A DNA stretch of 8,385 nt from an uncultured Bacilli bacterium (GTDB taxonomy: Bacteria; Bacillota_I; Bacilli_A; RF39; UBA660), in NCBI GenBank assembly GCA_947631885.1, contig CANRMZ010000047.1, forward strand, positions 1 to 8,385. The letters run 5' to 3'. Positions 1 through 7,391 of the stretch are shown piece after piece; within the stretch, counting starts at the first letter, position 1; each line of letters opens with the position of its first letter. The notes under the pieces were generated by a model, which worked only from the letters and a program-made list of their open reading frames with translations, did not search any database and was not told the origin of the DNA. Made by a program: the position numbers and the translations under genes.

Positions 1-20
1 CTCGCAATTTAATTATAATA

Positions 21-95
21 CTTTTTTTCAAAAATAAAAAGACTGTCTTCAAATTTTTACTTTGTCAACAGTCTGAAGCGACTTAATGTCGCTTC
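21..95 (-). terminator. Tandem-hairpin terminator of the tilS-ftsH-secG operon
   Basis: Read on the minus strand just after the secG stop codon. The first hairpin is a perfect 8-bp stem (GAAGCGAC with GTCGCTTC, 75-82 and 88-95, loop 83-87). It is followed at once by a second stem (AGACTGT with ACAGTCT, 40-46 and 68-74). Inside the second stem, CAAA/TTTG (50-53 with 61-64) can also pair across a 3x3 internal loop. A T-rich run, TTTTTATTTTT, follows on the minus strand at about 30-40. Stem plus T-run is the standard intrinsic terminator form; the first hairpin has no T-run of its own. The linker between the hairpins matches one at the right end of the window. Confidence 0.8.
61..79 (-). repeat. 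Copy 1 of a 19-nt motif joining two hairpins
   Basis: On the minus strand this reads GCTTCAGACTGTTGACAAA. It matches 16 of 19 positions of GTTTCAGAGTGTAGACAAA on the plus strand at 8307-8325. In both places the motif starts inside the last bases of one hairpin and runs into the first bases of the next. This suggests one kind of intergenic element, not chance similarity. Whether it recurs elsewhere in the genome cannot be seen here. Confidence 0.55.
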
Positions 96-102
96 TGTAC
101 AA

Positions 103-342
103 TTAGTTCATATTACTCATTAAGAATATTACAAATGATATACCAAAGAATAGAATCCCTAAAAATAAAGTAAGTCTTGAGATGAATAATTCTAGGCCTC
201 TTTCCTTCATATTTTTAAATAAGGCTTCATTTCCACCGGTAATAATATTGGAAGCATCACTAGCTTTGTTGCTTTGAAGTAATACAATAACTATTAGTAA
301 TACAGAAACTACTAATAAAATAACTTCTAATACATCTTTCAT
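103..342 (-). CDS. secG: Preprotein translocase subunit SecG
   Basis: SecG is the small accessory subunit of the SecYEG channel in the cytoplasmic membrane and assists SecA-driven protein export. The 79-residue product has the family layout. A first membrane helix spans about residues 3-22. It is followed by the conserved LLQ segment and a short polar loop with a GG (ITGG, about 34-37), then an RG-containing stretch leading into a second helix at about 53-75. Length is normal for the family (about 75-80 in Bacillota). The ATG overlaps the ftsH stop codon by one base (TAATG). A strong ribosome binding site, AAAAGGAGAT (351-360), lies 8 nt upstream inside the end of ftsH, which fixes the start and suggests translational coupling. 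It is the last gene of the operon and is followed directly by a terminator. In many Bacillota secG precedes rnr and smpB, but the window ends before this could be tested. Confidence 0.93.
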   Translation of the reverse strand: MKDVLEVILLVVSVLLIVIVLLQSNKASDASNIITGGNEALFKNMKERGLELFISRLTLFLGILFFGISFVIFLMSNMN

Positions 343-2288
343 TATTCTTCATCTCCTTTTCTCTTCTTATTTTCTTTCTTTTCTTCTTTGTCTTCTACTT
401 CGTTTTCAGAAGCACTTTTCTCTTCTGGTTCCAATGTATCAATTGCTTCTATTGTACCATTTTCTACCAAAGAGTCAATTTGTTCTTTAGTTAATGTTTC
501 ATATTTCATTAAAGCATCGCTTAAAAGTACTACTAAAGCTTCATTATCAATAATTAATTTTTGGGCTTTTTCATAACATTCTTCGATTATCTTACGTGTT
601 TCTCTATCAATTTCTAGAGCTACTTGATCAGATATATTTCTTGATTTAGTATAATCTCTTCCTAAGAATACATCTTGATCTTTTTCTTCATATTGCATTG
701 GACCAAGATCAGACATACCATATTCGGTAACCATACTACGAGCAAGTCTAGTAGCTTTCTTAAAGTCATCAGATGCTCCCGTAGACATCTCATGTAAGAA
801 GTGTTCTTCACTAACACGTCCTCCTAAAAGTCCAGTTATTTGGGCAAGCATCTCGGATTTAGTTCTAACAGATATCTTATCTTCCTTAGGAAGCATCATT
901 GTATAACCGCCCGCAAAGCCACGTGGAATAATTGTTATTTTATGAACAACTTCAGCATCTTCAAGTTTTAAACCAATAACAGCATGTCCTGCTTCATGTA
1001 AGCTAACGAGTTTCTTTTCTTTATCAGTTATCTTTCTTGTTGTCTTAGCAGGTCCTAAAATAACTCTATCAGTTGCTTCGTCTATTTCATCCATTGAAAT
1101 ATTGTCGCGGTCACGCCTTACTGCAAGTAAAGCCGCTTCATTAAGTAAGTTTTCAAGATCAGCTCCAGAGAATCCTGGCGTTCTAGATGCCAAGTTTTTA
1201 AGATTAACATCATCATTAAATATCTTATTCTTAGCATGTACTTTAAGAATTGCTTCTCTTTCATTAGCATCTGGTAAATTAACTGTTACTTGTCTATCAA
1301 AACGTCCTGGACGAAGTAAGGCTTTATCAAGAACATCAGGTCTATTAGTTGCAGCAATTATAATAATACCTTCATTAGCACCAAAGCCATCCATTTCGGT
1401 AAGTAATTGGTTTAAAGTTTGTTCTCTTTCATCATGTCCACCACCAAGACCAGTTCCTCTTTGACGACCTACAGCATCTATTTCATCAATAAATATTAAA
1501 CATGGTGCAGTTCTTTTAGCTTCTTTGAACATATCACGAACACGAGATGCTCCAACACCTACGAACAGTTCAACGAAATCAGAACCACTTATATAATAAA
1601 ACGGTACATTAGCTTCCCCAGCAATGGCTTTTGCAAGTAAAGTTTTACCAGTTCCCGGAGGACCTACTAGTAAAACGCCTTTTGGTATTCTTGCTCCTAA
1701 TCTAGTAAACTTTTTAGGATTTTTTAAGAAGTCTATTAATTCAGCAACTTCTTCTTTTTCTTCTTTTAAACCTGCTACATCGGCAAAAGTCTTTTTATCT
1801 TTATCATCACTAAGTCTTGCTTTACTACGGCCAAAGTCCATAGATCCTCTATTTGAGGCAGATAATTTAGCAAATAAGAAATATCCTACGATAATAACTA
1901 TGAAAATAGGCAAATAGTTAAGTAAGAATGGAATAACCCATCCTGAACCGGGGTCTTTATTAGTACTATATTTTTCAATTTCATATTCTTTAATTAAACC
2001 CGTTAAAGATTCCATTTCAGGAGTTGATACGATAGTCTCAAAGATTTCATCTTCATCATAGCCTTTTAACTTACCTTCAACATAGTAAACAGATTCATCA
2101 CTCTTAGGAGTAATCTCAATTTCTGTTACCTTTCCTTGTTCAATATATTTAATAAGGGTACCTGTTTTTATTTCATGAACAGAATCACCTTGAAAATTAG
2201 CTACTAATAAAATTGCTCCAATTATTATAAGAAGGACTAAATAAGGAGCAAAACTTCTAAATTTATTATTCTTTTTGACGTTATTCAT
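342..2288 (-). CDS. ftsH: ATP-dependent zinc metalloprotease FtsH
   Basis: FtsH is a membrane-anchored hexameric AAA+ protease that extracts and degrades misfolded membrane proteins and short-lived regulators. Numbering is from the ATG at 2288 (648 residues). A first membrane helix lies at about 14-32, an extracytoplasmic domain at about 33-115 and a second helix at about 117-141. The AAA+ module has Walker A GPPGTGKT (209-216), pore loop FVGVG (242-246), Walker B ending in DE (268-269) and arginine fingers at about R326 and R329. The protease site is HEAGH (431-435) with the likely third zinc ligand D508 in the TGASDDF segment. The C-terminal tail of about 30 residues is rich in Glu and Lys, as is common. 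An in-frame GTG lies at 2294, but AGGA is only 3 nt from it and 9 nt from the ATG, so the ATG is preferred. The gene overlaps the end of tilS by 8 nt and touches secG by 1 nt. All catalytic residues are present. Confidence 0.97.
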   Translation of the reverse strand: MNNVKKNNKFRSFAPYLVLLIIIGAILLVANFQGDSVHEIKTGTLIKYIEQGKVTEIEITPKSDESVYYVEGKLKGYDEDEIFETIVSTPEMESLTGLIKEYEIEKYSTNKDPGSGWVIPFLLNYLPIFIVIIVGYFLFAKLSASNRGSMDFGRSKARLSDDKDKKTFADVAGLKEEKEEVAELIDFLKNPKKFTRLGARIPKGVLLVGPPGTGKTLLAKAIAGEANVPFYYISGSDFVELFVGVGASRVRDMFKEAKRTAPCLIFIDEIDAVGRQRGTGLGGGHDEREQTLNQLLTEMDGFGANEGIIIIAATNRPDVLDKALLRPGRFDRQVTVNLPDANEREAILKVHAKNKIFNDDVNLKNLASRTPGFSGADLENLLNEAALLAVRRDRDNISMDEIDEATDRVILGPAKTTRKITDKEKKLVSLHEAGHAVIGLKLEDAEVVHKITIIPRGFAGGYTMMLPKEDKISVRTKSEMLAQITGLLGGRVSEEHFLHEMSTGASDDFKKATRLARSMVTEYGMSDLGPMQYEEKDQDVFLGRDYTKSRNISDQVALEIDRETRKIIEECYEKAQKLIIDNEALVVLLSDALMKYETLTKEQIDSLVENGTIEAIDTLEPEEKSASENEVEDKEEKKENKKRKGDEE

Positions 2289-3582
2289 TGCCACTTTTCC
2301 TTTCGCTAGAAAGTATTATATCATACTTTTCATTTTTGTCTTTAACAAATTTACTTTTTTTAATGCCGGGAATCCATAATATTATTCCGTTGCTGTCAGT
2401 CACTATAGGCCAAGAGCTTCGCTCATCAATATCAATCTTACAATCAATAAAGATATCTTTCACTTTTTTATGCCCTAAGTTTTTAACATCTATAACATCT
2501 TTTTCTCTTTTGTTTCTTATTATAAGAGGAAGCATTATTTCTTTGCTATTAAGTCTTATAACATAATTATCATTCTTCTCTTCCTTAGAAACTTCCTTTA
2601 TTTTAAACATATTATTTTGAAAACTATGTGAAAAAACCTCTTCATAATCTTCTTTTAAAGTATTTACTATAATTTCAAACTTATTATAAGCCTTTTTAGC
2701 TATCAAATTATCTTTTAAGGAATACTTAATATTACTTTTATTATTCTTAATTACCTTTAAGATATCTTCCACAGTTTTTTTAGATACTTCAAACTGTCTT
2801 GTTTTTTGAATATTCCCAATATAATCTTCAATAATTTTTCTTTGAATAAATTCATCAAGTTCTAAGAATCTTTTAATATCAATATAATTATCTTTTATAA
2901 CATTTAAACTCTCAATATATCTTTTAAGATATTTATCACACTCATTTAGTTCTTTAGAAAATTCAAAATACTTTTCGTGAAGCTTAGGATTCTCTTTTTT
3001 TAAAAGAGGAAGTATTTTATGACGATATCTATTTCTAGTATGATCATCTTCATCATTAGTATAATCATTAAAATAAGTTATATTATTATCTTTATTATAT
3101 TTTATTATTTCATCTTTAGTAGTAAGTAATAAGGGCCTTAAATATTTACCATCTTCATATACTATTCCTGCATAACCGCTTAAAGAGCTACCTCGTGATA
3201 AACGCATTAAAATAGTTTCTACTAAATCATCACCATGATGGGCTGTAATAATGTATTTAGCTTTATATTTATTTAATAGTTCATTAAAGAAAATATATCT
3301 TTTCTTTCGAGCTTCTGCTTCAAAGTTATCACTAGAGTAATCAGTTATAGTTAAAAGTTCAAAAGTCATATTATGATCTTTGGCATATTTTCTTAAATAC
3401 TTTTCCTCATCATCGCTTTCTTTTCTAACTTTATGATTAACATGAGCAAGTATTATATTAAGGTCTTTTATTTTCTCAAGCAAAGAAAGAAGACACATTG
3501 AATCAGGGCCTCCGGATATACAAGCAATTACTACATCACCTGTGGATAAATATTTATTAAGTGTATCTATAACTTTTTTCAA
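2281..3582 (-). CDS. tilS: tRNA(Ile)-lysidine synthetase TilS
   Basis: TilS uses ATP and lysine to turn C34 of the CAU-anticodon tRNA-Ile into lysidine, so that this tRNA reads AUA and not AUG. It is essential in most bacteria. The 433-residue product starts with an N-type ATP pyrophosphatase (PP-loop) domain: SGGPDS at 23-28, AHVNH at 46-50, and the AHHGDD...E...RLSRG segment at about 114-131. The RNRYRHKILP segment follows at 183-192. A helical middle region leads to a TilS C-terminal domain at about 350-425 with RNKREKD and a WPIV...GIILWIPGI segment. The start is TTG: the in-frame codon at 3580-3582 has AGGGG about 6 nt upstream, and a promoter sits just before it. The gene overlaps ftsH directly; the hpt gene often found between tilS and ftsH in Bacillota is absent here. 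Confidence 0.95.
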   Translation of the reverse strand: MKKVIDTLNKYLSTGDVVIACISGGPDSMCLLSLLEKIKDLNIILAHVNHKVRKESDDEEKYLRKYAKDHNMTFELLTITDYSSDNFEAEARKKRYIFFNELLNKYKAKYIITAHHGDDLVETILMRLSRGSSLSGYAGIVYEDGKYLRPLLLTTKDEIIKYNKDNNITYFNDYTNDEDDHTRNRYRHKILPLLKKENPKLHEKYFEFSKELNECDKYLKRYIESLNVIKDNYIDIKRFLELDEFIQRKIIEDYIGNIQKTRQFEVSKKTVEDILKVIKNNKSNIKYSLKDNLIAKKAYNKFEIIVNTLKEDYEEVFSHSFQNNMFKIKEVSKEEKNDNYVIRLNSKEIMLPLIIRNKREKDVIDVKNLGHKKVKDIFIDCKIDIDERSSWPIVTDSNGIILWIPGIKKSKFVKDKNEKYDIILSSERKSGNE

Positions 3583-3608
3583 TTGTATCCCCTTCGTTAA
3601 ACACTTGT

Positions 3609-3637
3609 ATTATACTTATGCAAACATATTAAATCAA
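3609..3637 (-). promoter_or_regulatory. Sigma-A-type promoter of tilS-ftsH-secG
   Basis: In the 59-nt gap between prfB and tilS the minus strand has TTGATT (3632-3637), a 17-bp spacer and a perfect TATAAT (3609-3614). The predicted start of transcription is near 3602, giving a leader of about 20 nt that carries the AGGGG ribosome binding site of tilS. No terminator is visible between prfB and this promoter, so tilS could also be reached by read-through from upstream. Confidence 0.7.
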
Positions 3638-3641
3638 GATA

Positions 3642-4704
3642 TTACTTAATATTTTTTAAATTATATTCAAGAAGTGGTAAAATCTCTCCATCTAAGATTT
3701 TATCAGGTTCATTGCTTTCAAAATTAGATCTATTATCTTTAACAAGTTTATATGGCTCTAAGATATAGCTTCTTATTTGGCTACCAAAGTTAATACTATC
3801 ATTTAGTTTAAATTCGTCAGCCTTTTCTTCTTGTTCGGCAAGCTTCATAGCATATAACTTACTTTTTAAGATATTCATAGCAATTTCTTTATTTTTTAAT
3901 TGACTTCTTTCGTTTTGAACACTAACTACTATTTTCGTAGGTAAATGGGTAATTCTAACCGCTGAATTTGATGTATTAACGGATTGACCTCCCGCTCCGG
4001 AAGAGTGAAAGACATCAATCTTTAAGTCTTTTTCATTTATTTCTATATTACAATCTTTAGCAAATTCAGGTGTAACATTAACAGATGCAAAAGAAGTATG
4101 CCTTCTTTTATTAGAATCAAAAGGTGATATTCTAACTAAACGGTGTACTCCACCCTCTCTTTTAAGATAACCAAAAGCATGAGGCCCCGTTACTTTCATA
4201 AAAATTGATTTATAGCCAGCTTCTTCACCTTCTTGTGAATCTATAACTTCATACTTATAATTATGCTTTTCAAAAAATCTTTCATACATTCTTGCAAGCA
4301 TTTGGCACCAGTCACAAGCTTCTGTTCCGCCCGCACCAGAATGAATTTCTAGAAAGCAATTTAAATCATCATACTCACCACTTAAGTAAGTATTAAGTTC
4401 AAGCTCATCAATAGCTTTTTCAAGTTCAGCAATTTCGCTTGGCTCAACAAGTTCAATAAGCTCTAAAGAAGCATTAATCTTTTCTAAAAGATTATTATAA
4501 TCCTCAAGTTCTTTTTGAATATTACTTATTTTAATATTAATTCCCGTAGATGTTTTTACATCATCATAAAACCCTGGAGCTAGGGTTTGCTCTTTTAACT
4601 CTTTTAATTCTCTAGTTAATTTATCAGTGTCAAAGTGACCTCCCTAATATGGTCATTTTATCTTGCATTTGCTCTAGAGCATTTTTAATATCTTTTGTAT
4701 CCAT
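3642..4704 (-). CDS. prfB: Peptide chain release factor 2, expressed by programmed +1 frameshift
   Basis: RF2 recognises UAA and UGA stop codons and triggers release of the finished peptide on the ribosome. The gene is in two frames. An ATG at 4704 opens a 24-codon frame that ends at an in-frame TGA (4630-4632). A +1 slip at CTT TGA C continues translation from GAC at 4631 to the stop at 3642, giving 353 residues (Bacillota RF2 is usually about 365). Landmarks: APGFYDD at about 42-48 (the family usually has FW), HSGAGGTEACDW at 121-132, the SPF stop-codon anticodon at 193-195, and GGQ at 238-240 for peptidyl-tRNA hydrolysis. The residue after GGQ is Ser, where His is common. The ATG shares one base with the stop of the preceding gene (TAATG), with GGAG 10 nt upstream. 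RF2 level is expected to be autoregulated through the UGA. Only the downstream part would be found by a simple ORF search. Confidence 0.96.
4629..4643 (-). promoter_or_regulatory. prfB +1 programmed frameshift site
   Basis: On the minus strand the site reads AGGGAGGTCACTTTGAC. GGGAGG acts as an internal anti-SD-pairing sequence, followed by 3 nt, the slippery CTT codon (codon 24), the TGA stop (codon 25) and a C. The 3-nt spacing to CTT equals that of the classic bacterial prfB site, and TGAC is the known weak stop context. When RF2 is scarce, ribosomes pause at UGA, slip by one base and make RF2. Confidence 0.95.
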
Positions 4705-6302
4705 TATTCTACTTCTCCAATTGATACAATATTATTAACAGCATCTTCTTGATAACTTATTTTATAAGTATCTCCTGTTTTAATAAATGGTAATAATAAA
4801 CTATCTACCTTAATAGAGGCTATAAATAACATACCTTCAGTATCTTCAATATAGTAATAAGTATTACCATCCATAATTGCATTTCTAACAGATTTAATTG
4901 TTATATTCTTTTCAAGTATTTCAGAATTAGTTGTATCGAACTTAACTTCACTTAAATACTTTTTCGCAGCAGCTTCAATACCTAAAGATGAATCATTAAC
5001 CACAACTTTTTGGTAGTCAGCAACATCAACAAAAGCATACATCTTAACAAGACCAGCATCATCTTTTAAGCTTAATAAATATGTTGGTTTATTGTTTAAA
5101 TTAATAAGAAGTGGGAATGATGCTTCATAGCCTTTTTCTTGAACTAAGCCTTCGGCTGAAGCCATAGCACTAAACTCTTCTGCTCCGGGAGCACTATAAT
5201 AATGTGTTTCTTTAGTACGCATATTAACAAGAACAAAGCCTAAATTACTTTCATCAGTAGATACGGAAGTTATACCCGTATATAAATAAACATCATCATT
5301 TAATACTAAATAATTATATCCTTCCGTAGTATTAACAACATTCTTTTGACCAAAAATAGAGTTCCAGAAACCTTCTTTATAACTTCCCCAGTCATTAAGC
5401 TCTTCCTCAATCAAAGAAGCTGAATATACATGATCTACCCAAGTAGGTACATCTTCTACAGCATATTTTTTAGATTCTCCCGTAATAGGATTTAAAATAA
5501 TAACATCTTTTATTTCTTTTCTAAGACCTATACCACTATATTTAACCGTAGGTATTATCCAATATGGATTACCTTCATTATCTATTTCAAAATTAGCTTC
5601 ATCAAAGATAGCAGTAGGATATTTAACACGAAGTTTACGATATAAATTTTCAAAGAAGTAAGCACTAGGCATATATTTCATACCTTTATCTAGTTTAACT
5701 AAACTTGCTTCTCCTGTTACTGAGTTAACAGTTATGTAACCTTTAATACCTGAACTACGGTTAGTAAAATACTTAATTATATCAGCATATTCAATTGGTG
5801 TTACTCTAATAATTGAATCATTATAATTAATTTGCGTATATAAATCACTTACATAGTATTGACTAACCCATTCTGTAGCTTGCCCCATCTTACGATCACC
5901 AAGTTTTTGACTACTTGTTTTATCCAAAAGAGGTATTTTAGTAAAATCAACAGGAGCTACATCTTCAGTAAATTCTCTAGTTTCATCGACACTAATACGG
6001 TTAGCGTATTTTGATGAACTAAATAAAGGTGAACAAATTACATTTACGATAACTAATAAAATGGCAAAGCCTGCGACAGCTTCAAAAACCCAGATTACAA
6101 TCTTAGGCATTCTATTAATTTTTTGCTTTTTAAATAATTCAAGAAATGCTGATGGCAAGAAAATCACAGCGGTAAAGAATACCACAAATAAAAGGAATGA
6201 CCAAAACTCTGGTGCACTTAGATTTAATGGTGGTAGCATAATATACCAAAGTAAGAATAGTACTATTACTTCAACTATAATAGATATAATTTTATTTTTC
6301 AT
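4704..6302 (-). CDS. Membrane-anchored protein of unknown function with PepSY-like extracytoplasmic segments
   Basis: I do not recognise a named family for this 532-residue protein. It begins with three likely membrane helices (about 5-24, 34-54 and 68-88). About 440 residues follow, with no further helix, probably outside the cell. Two stretches recall PepSY-type repeats: around 188-204 (GYITVNSVTGEASLV) and around 239-293 (NPYWIIPTV, then VIILNPITGESKKYAVEDVP and WVDHVY). The last 70 residues (about 463-532) alternate polar and hydrophobic positions with GDTYKISY and could be a small beta barrel of OB-fold type (inference). No catalytic motif is evident. The ATG at 6302 has only a weak AGGT upstream. 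The stop codon overlaps the prfB start by one base, so the two genes are probably co-translated; nothing else links their functions. A role in cell-envelope sensing or processing is only a guess. Confidence 0.85.
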   Translation of the reverse strand: MKNKIISIIVEVIVLFLLWYIMLPPLNLSAPEFWSFLLFVVFFTAVIFLPSAFLELFKKQKINRMPKIVIWVFEAVAGFAILLVIVNVICSPLFSSSKYANRISVDETREFTEDVAPVDFTKIPLLDKTSSQKLGDRKMGQATEWVSQYYVSDLYTQINYNDSIIRVTPIEYADIIKYFTNRSSGIKGYITVNSVTGEASLVKLDKGMKYMPSAYFFENLYRKLRVKYPTAIFDEANFEIDNEGNPYWIIPTVKYSGIGLRKEIKDVIILNPITGESKKYAVEDVPTWVDHVYSASLIEEELNDWGSYKEGFWNSIFGQKNVVNTTEGYNYLVLNDDVYLYTGITSVSTDESNLGFVLVNMRTKETHYYSAPGAEEFSAMASAEGLVQEKGYEASFPLLINLNNKPTYLLSLKDDAGLVKMYAFVDVADYQKVVVNDSSLGIEAAAKKYLSEVKFDTTNSEILEKNITIKSVRNAIMDGNTYYYIEDTEGMLFIASIKVDSLLLPFIKTGDTYKISYQEDAVNNIVSIGEVE

Positions 6303-6324
6303 TTAGACCTGCTTTCTTGCCTAT

Positions 6325-6333
6325 ATTTTACCA
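6325..6333 (-). promoter_or_regulatory. Possible extended -10 promoter before the 532-residue protein gene
   Basis: In the 38-nt gap after the Nudix gene the minus strand reads TGGTAAAAT, a match to the extended -10 form TGnTAnnnT. I see no good -35 box at 16-18 bp. A transcript from here would start near 6318 and have a leader of about 16 nt. The pattern is short and AT-rich sequence yields such matches often, so this is tentative. Confidence 0.4.
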
Positions 6334-6340
6334 CATTTAT

Positions 6341-6892
6341 TTAGGAATTACTTCTTTTATCCATAATATCGAAATATTTCAACAAATATTGCCAGCAATC
6401 TACTTTTTCCGTAAGACTATTGTAATTATCATTAATAAGTTTATGAATTTCTTCTTTAGTAAACCATTTAATATCTTGAACTTCTTCTTTATCTAAAGTT
6501 ATATCTTTTATATCAATATCTTTATGAGCGATATAATACTCATTAAAATGACGATTTATAATATCATCTTTTATATTTTCAGATATGGTAGAACCAATAA
6601 ACTCTATTTCATTTTTGCTTATATCAATACCAATTTCCTCTTTAGTCTCCCTTAGTACGGCTTCCCAGCCAAGTTCTCCTTTTAGAACATGACCACCAGA
6701 CGTTATATCCCAAAGACCCGGCCAAAGTTTTTTATTGTTGCTTCTTTGTTGAAGTAGTATTTTGCTATTATCAGTGCTTAAGACAAAAAGCACTACAGCT
6801 CTATGCCATAGTCCTTTGCTATGACATTCTTCTCTACTTTTTACTTCTCCAGTAAAAGAACCTTTTTCATTTAAAACATCAAAATATTCCAT
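6341..6892 (-). CDS. Nudix hydrolase, isopentenyl-isomerase-like/YfcD-like
   Basis: Nudix enzymes cleave nucleoside diphosphates linked to another group, using metal held by a conserved helix. This 183-residue protein has a full Nudix box: G67, E73, R81, E82, E85, E86 and G88 fit GX5EX7REUXEEXGU. The N-terminal part (YFDVLNEKG..., H24, GLWHRAV at 27-33) and the LLQQRS...WPG.WD..SGGH segment (46-68) resemble the subgroup that includes YfcD and type-1 isopentenyl diphosphate isomerase. The length (about 180) also fits. I cannot tell the substrate; most relatives of this type are uncharacterised pyrophosphohydrolases and a true isomerase role is not established. The ATG is preceded at short distance by TAGGAG, which overlaps the stop of the HD gene; the gap between the two genes is 7 nt, so they are surely one operon. 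Confidence 0.9.
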   Translation of the reverse strand: MEYFDVLNEKGSFTGEVKSREECHSKGLWHRAVVLFVLSTDNSKILLQQRSNNKKLWPGLWDITSGGHVLKGELGWEAVLRETKEEIGIDISKNEIEFIGSTISENIKDDIINRHFNEYYIAHKDIDIKDITLDKEEVQDIKWFTKEEIHKLINDNYNSLTEKVDCWQYLLKYFDIMDKRSNS

Positions 6893-6899
6893 AATACTC

Positions 6900-7328
6900 C
6901 TACTTACTACTTAAATAATTAATGGCTCGACGATATTTAATTAGTCTTGCTACATCTTTAAAAGTTACTTTATTAAGTCTTGAAGTAATACTATTATGTT
7001 TTAAATCTGCAAGTTTTACCTTTCTAGCTATAGGATTAGGTTTTATTTTCTTAATATAATCAAAGTACTTATCCTTTTTATCATGAGTTAAAAGTTTTAA
7101 AGCTTCAATTACTTCTTCATCAAAATAATGAGCTAAAAATTCTATGGTAACGCTTGTATCCTCAACCACATCATGAAGTAAAGCTACTATACATTCTCTT
7201 TCCGTTGCCATTTGTTCTGCTACATGCATAGGATGAAAAATATAGGGCACATTACCTGGATCAACTTGACCAGCATGGGCTCTGTATGCTATTTGCATTG
7301 CAAGTGCCGTTTTCTTTGTATATACCAT
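6900..7328 (-). CDS. Stand-alone HD-domain hydrolase, SpoT/MESH1-like (putative small alarmone hydrolase)
   Basis: This 142-residue protein consists of one HD domain like the N-terminal hydrolase half of RelA/SpoT proteins. The metal and catalytic positions are all present: H32 (in FHP), H52-D53, E56-D57 and D108 with N112 (in ADLKHN). R16 and H18 (RAHAGQ) and the ALLHDVVEDT helix also fit. There is no (p)ppGpp synthetase domain and no TGS or ACT domain, so if it acts on alarmones it can only hydrolyse them. That activity is inferred from family resemblance; related stand-alone HD proteins may act on other nucleotides. The ATG has a strong GGGAGGT site about 6 nt upstream. It lies 7 nt before a Nudix hydrolase gene, so the two probably form a small nucleotide-hydrolysis unit. 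The repeat-rich leader suggests regulated expression. Confidence 0.85.
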   Translation of the reverse strand: MVYTKKTALAMQIAYRAHAGQVDPGNVPYIFHPMHVAEQMATERECIVALLHDVVEDTSVTIEFLAHYFDEEVIEALKLLTHDKKDKYFDYIKKIKPNPIARKVKLADLKHNSITSRLNKVTFKDVARLIKYRRAINYLSSK

Positions 7329-7334
7329 AAATAT

Positions 7335-7342
7335 ACCTCCCT
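7335..7342 (-). promoter_or_regulatory. Strong ribosome binding site of the HD gene
   Basis: The minus strand reads AGGGAGGT, ending 6 nt before the ATG at 7328. Its first base is also the last base of a 12-bp inverted repeat, so a hairpin in the mRNA would stand directly against this site. Confidence 0.8.
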
Positions 7343-7391
7343 AATGTAAATTAAAAAGTGTCTCTATTCTAATATTAAATAATTTACATTA
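7342..7391. repeat. 12-bp perfect inverted repeat in the HD gene leader
   Basis: TAATGTAAATTA at 7342-7353 pairs perfectly with TAATTTACATTA at 7380-7391, with 26 nt between the arms. As DNA it could be a pair of half-sites for a repressor; as RNA it would form a stem next to the ribosome binding site. The right arm contains the complement of one TATAAT box. Confidence 0.6.

Noticed and set aside
12..17. Perfect TATAAT on the minus strand at the left edge, a possible promoter for the next gene beyond the window
   Set aside because: No recognisable -35 box at 16-18 bp (the place is occupied by the terminator T-run) and the downstream gene is not in the window.
62..67. Perfect -35-like TTGACA on the minus strand
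   Set aside because: No -10 box at 16-18 bp downstream; it is part of the terminator stem-loop and of the shared 19-nt motif.
1102..1464. Plus-strand open frame of 120 codons inside ftsH
   Set aside because: It is the antisense shadow of the conserved AAA+ domain, has no ribosome binding site and low-complexity composition; the other plus-strand frames (388-576, 1624-1917, 2288-2566, 6061-6306) are rejected for the same reason.
2289..2294. GTG at 2294 as the ftsH start
   Set aside because: The ribosome binding site AGGA is only 3 nt from this GTG but 9 nt from the ATG at 2288; the two extra residues are unlikely to be translated.
3642..4301. A separate 219-residue release-factor-like protein starting at the ATG at 4301
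   Set aside because: The ATG is an internal Met of RF2 (residue 135); the reading frame continues upstream to the frameshift site, with the conserved HSGAGGTEACDW segment before it.
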